Assembly (NCBI GenBank): GCA_943326975.2
Contig: CALPVI020000083.1
Span: 1 to 7,339, forward strand
DNA length: 7,339 bases
From: Actinomyces viscosus
GTDB taxonomy: Bacteria; Bacteroidota; Bacteroidia; Flavobacteriales_D; Crocinitomicaceae
Reading direction: 5' to 3'
The notes under the pieces were generated by a model that saw only the letters and a program-made list of their open reading frames with translations, made no database searches and was not told the origin of the DNA. The translations under genes and the position numbers were made by a program. Positions within the stretch are counted from its first letter, which is position 1; the number at the start of each line of letters is the position of its first letter. Positions 1 through 5,999 of this stretch are shown here, one piece after another.

Positions 1-1
1 A

Positions 2-631
2 GTTGAATTATGTGGAGGAACACACGTTTCAAACACGAATCAAATTGGAATTTTCAAAATCATTTCTGAAGGTGCAGTTGCAGCAGGTGTTAGAAGAATT
101 GAAGCGATTACAGGAGAAACAGCTGAAAACTATTACAAAGAAAAAGCTTCGAAATTAGATGCAATTGCTGAAACATTGAAAAATCCAAAAGATTTACAAA
201 AAGCGATTGAAGATTTGATTTCTAAAAACAATACATTAACGAAACAACTTGAGCAATTCCAAAAAGACAGAGCTAAATTGGTAAAATCTGAATTAAAAAG
301 TAAAATCAATTCTATTGGCGATGTGAATTTCTTAGGAGAAATAGTTGAATTAGACGGTGGATCAATCAAAGATATTTTATTCCAATTAAAAGGTGAAGTT
401 TCTAATTTCTTTGGTGTATTAGGAGGTAAAGAAGAAGACAAATGTACTTTAAGTATTATAGCTTCTGATGAAATAATTTCTTCTAAAAATATAGATGCTG
501 GAAAAATCATTCGAGAAGTTTCTAAACACATTCAAGGTGGCGGTGGCGGACAAGCTTTCTTCGCTACAGCTGGAGGAAAAAACTCACAAGGTTTAGAAGC
601 AGCAATTGGAGAAGTAAAAGCTAAAATTTAA
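2..631 (+). CDS. alaS: Alanyl-tRNA synthetase, C-terminal part (5' truncated by window)
   Basis: This is the last 209 residues of alanyl-tRNA synthetase, the cytosolic enzyme that charges tRNA-Ala; the catalytic N-terminal half lies outside the window. The fragment opens with the ELCGGTH motif (residues 2-8 of the fragment), whose Cys and His belong to the metal site of the editing domain that hydrolyses mischarged Ser/Gly-tRNA. The segment GVRRIEAITG (29-38) ends the editing domain. A charged helical linker with coiled-coil character follows (about 55-100), then the C-terminal DHHA1-type domain with the glycine-rich GGGGGQAFFATAGG stretch (179-192), which is typical of AlaRS tails. Reading is open from base 2 to TAA at 629-631 with no frameshift, so the gene looks intact. 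An in-frame ATG at 176 is internal and is not a start. It has no functional link to the glycan genes that follow; it is the core-genome flank of the locus. Recognition is from family motifs. Confidence 0.97.
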   Translation, partial: VELCGGTHVSNTNQIGIFKIISEGAVAAGVRRIEAITGETAENYYKEKASKLDAIAETLKNPKDLQKAIEDLISKNNTLTKQLEQFQKDRAKLVKSELKSKINSIGDVNFLGEIVELDGGSIKDILFQLKGEVSNFFGVLGGKEEDKCTLSIIASDEIISSKNIDAGKIIREVSKHIQGGGGGQAFFATAGGKNSQGLEAAIGEVKAKI

Positions 632-649
632 TTAAATAATAAATATTTT

Positions 650-684
650 AATGAGGGAAGAATAATTCTTCCCTCATTTTTTTT
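650..684 (+). terminator. Intrinsic terminator of alaS, possibly bidirectional
   Basis: A perfect 13-bp stem (650-662 pairing with 666-678, including ATGAGGGAAGAA and its complement) closes a 3-base TAA loop and runs straight into a T-tract ending at 684. It starts 18 bases after the alaS stop. On the opposite strand the same hairpin lies 14 bases beyond the flippase stop and is followed by an A/T-rich but interrupted tract (TTAAAATATTTATT), so it may also stop the convergent transcript, less efficiently. The stem and T-run are seen directly; bidirectional use is inferred. Confidence 0.9.
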
Positions 685-692
685 ATAGATCA

Positions 693-2192
693 TTAAGATT
701 TCAATTTCACTTTTTGCTTAACAAATGTACCGCCTTTTTTGACATAATCAATCACGTCAGGCTCCAAGTTAAAACGATAAATAGGTAGAATAAATAAAAG
801 TAAAAAAAGTGATGTTTCATAAACAACCTGCAACCATTCATTTACAAATAATTGTTTTGTAAAAACACCTATAATCAACGTCAACAATCCTAAGCCTATC
901 ACTTTGAATTGATTCAGCTGAAAAGGTTGTAATTTATACGCAACATAAACAAAAACAACACGACATAAATTATAAACAATGAGACCAATAGATGTAGAAA
1001 TTGCAGCTCCAATTATACCATAAATTGGAATTAATACTAAATTCAAAAAGAATACAGAAATAATCAATAAAAAGGTAAATAATAAATCATATTTATATTT
1101 TTTTGAAGTTATAAATATTGCTCCATTTAAACCAAAATACATATCCAGTAATCTACCAATCATTAAAAATAAAAACACCCAGATTCCTTCAACAAATTCT
1201 TTCTTTAAAAAAGAAAATAAAAACTCAATATTTAGCCATAAAAAAATAAATGCACTTAAACTTAAAAACAAGGTTACTGAACTTACCTTTTTATAAAGTT
1301 TATTCATTTCTTCCATATTTTTATGTTTCCAATAAGTAGCCACCATCGGTGTAGTTATTCTCGTTATTGATTTATAAGGCACCTGCAATGCACTCGTTAA
1401 AAAAACAATAGTAGTGTAAACTCCAGTCCCTTCCAAACCTACCATTTGAGCAACCATCATCACATCTAATGATATTACAATAACACTTCCCAAAGTATTG
1501 AAATAATTGAAAAGCGAAAATTGAATTAAAATTTTTCTAAAACGTTTAGATATATTTATCTTGGTAAGTGTCAAATTTAACTCTCCTATCCTATATGTAT
1601 GATAAATAAGTATAAATAGAGGAACAACATAAGATAAACTCTGATATATGACAAAATCAGAAAAAGAAATAAGATCAAACCAAAGTAAAAAAAGCAAACA
1701 GGTTAACAGACCCCTTAATACGATTTCAAAAGCAAATACAGAAACAATATTTCTAAAAAAACCTCTTAAAAACATTTCAAAAACTAAATACAAAACATAT
1801 GAAATTCCAATTGGAAAAATCCAAACAAAATAGTCAATAAAAAGTTTTGATTTTTCAATATATAAGTTTTCAATCTCAGCTCTAAAAAGAAAAGCTAAAG
1901 CTGTACAAAGTAAAATCCCAATAAAAACAAAGATTAAGATCAAACTTAAAAAGCCGTGATTATTTTTATCTCTATTCTTAAAAAAAGGAAAGAATTTCCA
2001 AGTGGTATAAATTGTGCCTAAATTGGCAAATTGAGCAAAAAGTGTACCTACTGATACAAGTAAATTAATTAATCCGATTTGCTTTGTAGTAAGAATAATT
2101 AAAAATAGTAACCCTTTATTCAAATATCCAAGTACTATACCTAAATATGAAATGATCATTGTGCGAAATGCATCTTTTTGTACTATTCCCAT
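693..2192 (-). CDS. Wzx/MATE-like polysaccharide flippase (oligosaccharide flippase family)
   Basis: A 499-residue polytopic inner-membrane protein, almost entirely hydrophobic, with about 12-14 likely transmembrane helices spread over its length (for example 30-60, 81-104, 120-140, 155-175, 180-198, 305-325, 337-353, 369-388, 432-444, 460-472). Length and layout fit the polysaccharide biosynthesis / MOP-superfamily flippases that move undecaprenyl-linked glycan units to the periplasmic side. Supporting segments are the N-terminal MGIVQK before the first helix, GYLNKG (22-27), LDVMMVAQMVG (242-252) and IPIYGIIGAAIST (388-400), and a short basic cytosolic tail (484-499). The start is set at base 2192. 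An upstream in-frame ATG at 2222 would add 10 residues, but a -7-like box at 2208-2215 lies inside that extension. The gene is divergent from the glycosyltransferase genes and convergent with alaS, which supports a role in glycan export. The substrate is unknown. It appears more AT-rich than alaS. No gene symbol is assigned because wzx homology cannot be tested here. Confidence 0.88.
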   Translation of the reverse strand: MGIVQKDAFRTMIISYLGIVLGYLNKGLLFLIILTTKQIGLINLLVSVGTLFAQFANLGTIYTTWKFFPFFKNRDKNNHGFLSLILIFVFIGILLCTALAFLFRAEIENLYIEKSKLFIDYFVWIFPIGISYVLYLVFEMFLRGFFRNIVSVFAFEIVLRGLLTCLLFLLWFDLISFSDFVIYQSLSYVVPLFILIYHTYRIGELNLTLTKINISKRFRKILIQFSLFNYFNTLGSVIVISLDVMMVAQMVGLEGTGVYTTIVFLTSALQVPYKSITRITTPMVATYWKHKNMEEMNKLYKKVSSVTLFLSLSAFIFLWLNIEFLFSFLKKEFVEGIWVFLFLMIGRLLDMYFGLNGAIFITSKKYKYDLLFTFLLIISVFFLNLVLIPIYGIIGAAISTSIGLIVYNLCRVVFVYVAYKLQPFQLNQFKVIGLGLLTLIIGVFTKQLFVNEWLQVVYETSLFLLLFILPIYRFNLEPDVIDYVKKGGTFVKQKVKLKS

Positions 2193-2207
2193 TATTTGAT
2201 TAAAAAA

Positions 2208-2215
2208 CAAATATA
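2208..2215 (-). promoter_or_regulatory. Putative -7 promoter box of the flippase gene
   Basis: On the minus strand this reads TATATTTG, matching the Bacteroidota -7 consensus TAnnTTTG. It ends 15 bases upstream of the ATG at 2192, so the message would have a very short leader and the upstream ATG at 2222 would not be transcribed. No convincing -33 TTTG/TTG element is visible at the usual spacing. Boxes this short also occur by chance in AT-rich DNA; position is the main support. Confidence 0.5.
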
Positions 2216-2238
2216 TAAACAATTAGATTAAATTATAC

Positions 2239-2246
2239 TACATTTG
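2239..2246 (+). promoter_or_regulatory. Putative -7 promoter box of the glycosyltransferase operon
   Basis: TACATTTG matches the Bacteroidota -7 consensus TAnnTTTG and ends 16 bases before the ATG at 2263. It lies 23 bases from the oppositely oriented box at 2208-2215, making a compact divergent promoter region. A -33 element is not evident. No clear Shine-Dalgarno sequence precedes the ATG, as is common in this phylum. Confidence 0.5.
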
Positions 2247-2262
2247 TTGTTAGCTGAAAAGT

Positions 2263-3567
2263 ATGAAAAAGGTATTAATAATTACATATCATTGGCCGCC
2301 TTCTGGAGGCATTACAGTATTAAGATGTCTTAAAATAGCTAAATACTTAAGAGATTTCGGTTGGGAGCCTATTATATTTACTGCTAAAAATGCTTCTTAT
2401 CAGTATTTAGATTTTTCAAATGAGAAGGATATCCCTTTAGGTATTGAAATTAATCAAGTTCCGATATTTGAACCAATCAATGTTTTTAAGAAAATTTCAG
2501 GAAGAAAAAAATCACAACCTTTACAAAATTTCACTACAAATTCGGATAAAAAAAAATCTTTTATAGACAAACTAGGACTTTGGGTAAGAGGCAATTTCTT
2601 TATTCCTGACGCAAGATATAGATGGATAAAACCCTCTATAAGCTATTTAGAAAAATACCTAAAAAACAATACAGTTGATGCTATTTTTACTGATGGACCA
2701 CCTCACACAAACACTGTGATTGGAATGAAAATCGCTCAAAAATTTAACATTCCATGGATTGCTGATTTTCAAGATCCTTGGACTCAAGTAGATTACTATT
2801 CTAAAATGTATATCGGTAAAAGAGCTGATAAAAAACACAAGGCATTAGAACAAGAAGTATTTCAAACCGCAAAAAAAATAACAATCGCAAGTCCATCTTG
2901 GAAATTAGACTTAGAATCAATCGGAGCAAAAAATGTAGATGTCATTTATTATGGCTACGATGAAAGTGATTTTAAGAATTATACATCCAAAACACCTGAA
3001 AAATTTACTATTTTCCATGGTGGATTATTAGGTGAAGATAGAAATCCTGATTTGCTTTTCAAGGCTATCAATCAAATTTTAGAGTCAAATCCTTCTTTTC
3101 AAGATAAAATTGAAATACGCTTGGCGGGTGAAATTGATCACTCAGTGAAACAAACAATTACAAAATACAACCTTGATAGAATAACAAATTATCTAGGAAT
3201 GATTTCTAGAGAAAATGTAATTTCTGAATATGCAAATTCATCCCTTTTAATTTTACCTATCAACAAAGCTATCAATGCAAAAGGTAGAATACCTGGTAAA
3301 TTATTTGAAATCCTTAGAAGTAATAAACCAGTATTAGTTTTAGGTCCTGAAAATGGTGATGTAAAAAGAATAGTTGAACAAAAAGAAAAAGGAATTTCAA
3401 TCGAGTACAATAACTTTATAAAAATTGAAAATTTTCTTTCAAATGCTATTTTTGATAATACTTTTATGAACTACAACCCAAGTTCAATTATTGAGGAATT
3501 TTCAAATCGTTCAATAACATCAAAATTAGCTGAATATTTAGATGATATTACAAATAAAACAACATGA
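2263..3567 (+). CDS. Glycosyltransferase, GT-B fold, GT4-like
   Basis: A 434-residue probable cytosolic or peripheral membrane glycosyltransferase that would add one sugar from a nucleotide-sugar donor to a growing surface glycan. The N-terminal Rossmann half starts with strand VLIITYHWPPSGG (4-16), the glycine-rich acceptor-side loop typical of GT4 enzymes, and continues to FTDGPPHT (142-149) and IPWIADFQDPW (163-173). The C-terminal donor-binding half starts near 247 (FTIFHGGLLGED), contains YLGMISRENVISEYANSSLLILP (310-332) in the usual place, and has the donor-site segment GRIPGKLFEILRSNKPVL (341-358) with Glu349. The first glutamate of the classical EX7E motif is absent (Gly341), as in several GT4-like subfamilies. 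Length is normal and no transmembrane segment is seen. The start at 2263 agrees with the upstream -7 box and the MKKVLIITY opening. The stop overlaps the next start (ATGA), implying translational coupling. Donor, acceptor and linkage cannot be read from the sequence. Confidence 0.88.
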   Translation: MKKVLIITYHWPPSGGITVLRCLKIAKYLRDFGWEPIIFTAKNASYQYLDFSNEKDIPLGIEINQVPIFEPINVFKKISGRKKSQPLQNFTTNSDKKKSFIDKLGLWVRGNFFIPDARYRWIKPSISYLEKYLKNNTVDAIFTDGPPHTNTVIGMKIAQKFNIPWIADFQDPWTQVDYYSKMYIGKRADKKHKALEQEVFQTAKKITIASPSWKLDLESIGAKNVDVIYYGYDESDFKNYTSKTPEKFTIFHGGLLGEDRNPDLLFKAINQILESNPSFQDKIEIRLAGEIDHSVKQTITKYNLDRITNYLGMISRENVISEYANSSLLILPINKAINAKGRIPGKLFEILRSNKPVLVLGPENGDVKRIVEQKEKGISIEYNNFIKIENFLSNAIFDNTFMNYNPSSIIEEFSNRSITSKLAEYLDDITNKTT

Positions 3568-4937
3568 AAAAAAAAGGTATTTGTTTATTAGTAAGTAATG
3601 AGAGTCGAGATTTCTACTTATTAATTGCTGCAATCTATTATCTTGAAAAATTTGAAAATTTTGAAATTTCATTTGAATTTATTTGGGATGCCCATAAAAT
3701 CAAAAAAATCAAACCCGAATTAGTTATACTTCCAAATGAAAGAGGAAATGCACTTTATTTTCAAGTTGCTGAATATTGTAAAATAAATAACATACTTGTG
3801 CTTAGTCATGATTCCGAAGGGAATTTCAACTCTGCAATTGATTATGATTTTTGGGGTTACAACAAAAGTAAAGACATTGTTTGTCCAATCATTTACACTT
3901 GGAATCAACGTATTAAGGATTTTCTATTAACTAAATACAATTTAGATGAAAATAGATTTTATTTGTCAGGTGCACCTGGATTTGATAAATACAAATACTT
4001 ACCGAAAATTGATAAATACAAATTACTAAAAAAATACAATTTAGAGAAATTCGATAAAGTTGTAGGTTATGCTGGTTGGGCTTTTGGAAAGTTATACAAC
4101 AAAGAACTGAGTGATGTAACTTTAAATCTGAACATGACATTCGAAGCCGGAAAAAAATGGCTTGAAGATCAACGAGATCAAGTAGAAACTTGTTTAGAAA
4201 CAGTAATAAAACAGTATCCTGATGTTCTTTTCATTTTAAAAAAACACCCAAGAGAAAATTTTGAATCAGATTACCGCGATTCTCGAAACGAAATGAATCG
4301 ATTAAATCATTATCCAAATGTTTTGTATTTGAAAGATCAAGAAGATATTCAAGATTTAATACAAATTTCAGATTTATGGATGGCATTCGAAAGTACCTCT
4401 ATCATGGAGGCCTGGTTAATGAATGTACCAACATTGATGATAAATCCTGATCCCAACTTCACACGTGTTGATTTTTACCATGGATCTGCTGCTGTGAAAA
4501 ACGCAAACGAAATTGAAGCTGTTTTTAATCAATATTTCAACGATAATAATGCTGATTTCTTTTTTAAATCTGAAATCTTAGCGAAAAGAAATGATATAAT
4601 TAAAAATTCAATTGGGTTTGATGACGGATTCAATCATCTAAGAATTATAAAATCTTTTAAACCTTATTTAAAAACAGCTAAAAAACCGATTAACATTAAG
4701 ATTAATTGGAGATTTTTTAGACTATATTTACTCTTACATTTGGGTAAAAACTTTTATAAAAAGTCGATTTACGAAAAACTTCCAAAATTCAAAAAAACAA
4801 TTTGGGTTTTCGAAAATTATAAATTAGAAAAAATTCGATCTGGAAAAGAAAAAATTTTTAAAGATTTAGATGATTTTTATAAGAAAAGTCAAATTACAAC
4901 TATTTCTGAAATAGAACGTTTTATAGGAAAACTATAA
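3564..4937 (+). CDS. Probable GT-B-like glycosyltransferase, surface-carbohydrate biosynthesis type
   Basis: A 457-residue protein with no signal peptide or clear membrane helix. Its layout suggests two Rossmann-like halves. The N-terminal half has GICLLVSNESRDFYLL (5-20), VLSHDSEGN (79-87) and LSGAPGFDKY (134-143), which resembles the GxPxxD signature seen in surface-carbohydrate biosynthesis and CDP-glycerol-transferase-like proteins. The C-terminal half has VLFILKKHPRENFE (221-234), comparable to the KxHP donor-phosphate motif of that group, and SDLWMAFESTSIMEAWLMNVP (269-289), where the Ser-Thr-x-x-x-Glu-Ala arrangement matches the donor-binding segment. Residues 375-457 form a strongly basic, aromatic-rich tail that could sit on the membrane. 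It starts inside the ATGA overlap with the upstream glycosyltransferase, so the two are likely coexpressed. With pseB and pseC next door, transfer of pseudaminic acid or of another sugar in the same glycan is a reasonable guess, not a demonstrated function. Family placement is by motif recall and is moderately sure. Confidence 0.7.
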   Translation: MKKKGICLLVSNESRDFYLLIAAIYYLEKFENFEISFEFIWDAHKIKKIKPELVILPNERGNALYFQVAEYCKINNILVLSHDSEGNFNSAIDYDFWGYNKSKDIVCPIIYTWNQRIKDFLLTKYNLDENRFYLSGAPGFDKYKYLPKIDKYKLLKKYNLEKFDKVVGYAGWAFGKLYNKELSDVTLNLNMTFEAGKKWLEDQRDQVETCLETVIKQYPDVLFILKKHPRENFESDYRDSRNEMNRLNHYPNVLYLKDQEDIQDLIQISDLWMAFESTSIMEAWLMNVPTLMINPDPNFTRVDFYHGSAAVKNANEIEAVFNQYFNDNNADFFFKSEILAKRNDIIKNSIGFDDGFNHLRIIKSFKPYLKTAKKPINIKINWRFFRLYLLLHLGKNFYKKSIYEKLPKFKKTIWVFENYKLEKIRSGKEKIFKDLDDFYKKSQITTISEIERFIGKL

Positions 4938-4959
4938 GCATATTTAGAGTGCAAAATCA

Positions 4960-4967
4960 TATATTTG
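4960..4967 (+). promoter_or_regulatory. Putative -7 promoter box of pseBC
   Basis: TATATTTG matches TAnnTTTG and ends 21 bases before the pseB ATG at 4989, in the 51-base gap after the preceding stop. The TTG at 4965-4967 that could be taken as an alternative pseB start is part of this box. No clear -33 element is seen, and no terminator separates pseB from the upstream gene, so read-through from the glycosyltransferase promoter is also possible. Confidence 0.5.
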
Positions 4968-4988
4968 TACTATTCAAAAAATGAATTA

Positions 4989-5999
4989 ATGAAAGACAAG
5001 TCAATTTTAATAACTGGTGGAACAGGTTCTTTAGGAAAAGCCTTAACAAAACATATTCTTACAAAATATCCTGAAATTAAACGTTTAGTGATATTTTCAA
5101 GAGATGAACAAAAACAGTTCGAGATGGAACAAGACTTTCCAAAAAGAATCTACCCTCAAATCCGTTACTTTATTGGTGATGTAAGAGATCAAGAGCGACT
5201 TGAACGAGCATTTTCAGGAATTGATTACGTTATACATACAGCTGCAATGAAACATGTTCATATTGCAGAATACAATCCTGATGAGTGTGTTAAAACAAAT
5301 ATTGGGGGAGCAGAAAATGTAATTAAGGCTGCTTTAAAAACAAATATAGAACATGTCGTTGCCTTGTCAACTGATAAAGCATGCGCACCTATCAATTTAT
5401 ATGGAGCAACTAAATTAACTTCTGATAAATTGTTTGTTGCAGCTAATAATATAAGAGGAAAAAGACAAATTAAATTCTCTGTTGTAAGATATGGAAATGT
5501 AATGGGTTCAAATGGTTCTGTTATACCTTTCTTCTTAAAAAGAAAAAAAATAGATGGTATTTTACCAATTACAGTTGACACAATGACTCGATTCAACATC
5601 TCATTACAAGGAGGTGTAGATATGGTAATGCATGCTTTAGAAACTGCTTGGGGTGGCGAAATTTTTGTTCCAAAAATACCTTCATATAAAATTTTAGATG
5701 TTGCAGAAGCAATAGGTCCGAATTGCGAAAAACCAATTATTGGAATTCGTCCAGGAGAGAAAATTCACGAAGAAATGATTACTTCATCAGACTCGTTTTT
5801 CACTTACGACTTAGGCAAATATTATGTAATTCTACCTCAAACTCCTAACTGGAATATTGATGAATTCGTTAGTAACTTTAATGCTACGAAAGTTGAAGAA
5901 GGTTTTTCTTATAATTCAAACAACAACCAAGAATGGGAAACAGTTGAAGGTTTAAGAAAATTAATAAAAGAACATATCGATCCAACATTTGAAGTATGA
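4989..5999 (+). CDS. pseB: UDP-N-acetylglucosamine 4,6-dehydratase (inverting), PseB
   Basis: A 336-residue cytosolic NADP-dependent short-chain dehydrogenase/reductase that removes water from UDP-GlcNAc and inverts C5, giving UDP-2-acetamido-2,6-dideoxy-beta-L-arabino-hexos-4-ulose (EC 4.2.1.115), the first step to pseudaminic acid. Seen in the sequence: the nucleotide-binding TGGTGSLG (9-16), FSRDEQKQ (36-43), GDVRD (63-67), HTAAMKHV (83-90), then STDKA with Asp129 and Lys130 and the YxxxK pair Tyr138/Lys142. The spacing of these residues matches the catalytic Asp, Lys and Tyr of Helicobacter FlaA1. RYGNVMGSNGSVIPFF (167-182) and IRPGEKIHEE (253-262) are substrate-side segments. It is the short soluble form, without the membrane domain of PglF-like dehydratases. 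Start 4989 (MKDKSILITGG) is preferred over a TTG at 4965, which lies in the likely promoter. The stop overlaps the pseC start. CapE/FnlA-type dehydratases are related, but the pairing with pseC argues for PseB. Confidence 0.92.
   Translation: MKDKSILITGGTGSLGKALTKHILTKYPEIKRLVIFSRDEQKQFEMEQDFPKRIYPQIRYFIGDVRDQERLERAFSGIDYVIHTAAMKHVHIAEYNPDECVKTNIGGAENVIKAALKTNIEHVVALSTDKACAPINLYGATKLTSDKLFVAANNIRGKRQIKFSVVRYGNVMGSNGSVIPFFLKRKKIDGILPITVDTMTRFNISLQGGVDMVMHALETAWGGEIFVPKIPSYKILDVAEAIGPNCEKPIIGIRPGEKIHEEMITSSDSFFTYDLGKYYVILPQTPNWNIDEFVSNFNATKVEEGFSYNSNNNQEWETVEGLRKLIKEHIDPTFEV

Noticed and set aside
133..531. A 132-codon open frame on the minus strand inside alaS
   Set aside because: It is antisense to a clearly conserved alaS reading frame, its protein has no recognisable motif, and open antisense frames are common in AT-rich coding DNA.
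1648..1833. A 61-codon plus-strand frame opposite the flippase
   Set aside because: Its Lys/Ser/Asn-rich product is what the complement of a hydrophobic membrane gene yields; no promoter or homology is visible.
3984..4023. Direct repeat GATAAATACAAAT at 3984-3996 and 4011-4023, and AAATACAATTTAGA at 3933-3946 and 4032-4045
   Set aside because: The copies encode Lys/Tyr-rich segments (DKYK, KYNL) within one transferase; with this AT-rich codon use, short repeats are expected, and only two copies of each exist.
4981..4989. ATG at 4981 as a pseB start or a leader peptide
   Set aside because: It is out of frame with pseB and meets TAA after two codons, so it cannot encode a meaningful peptide.
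5258..5599. A 113-codon open frame on the minus strand inside pseB
   Set aside because: It lies entirely opposite the catalytic region of pseB and shows no domain of its own.
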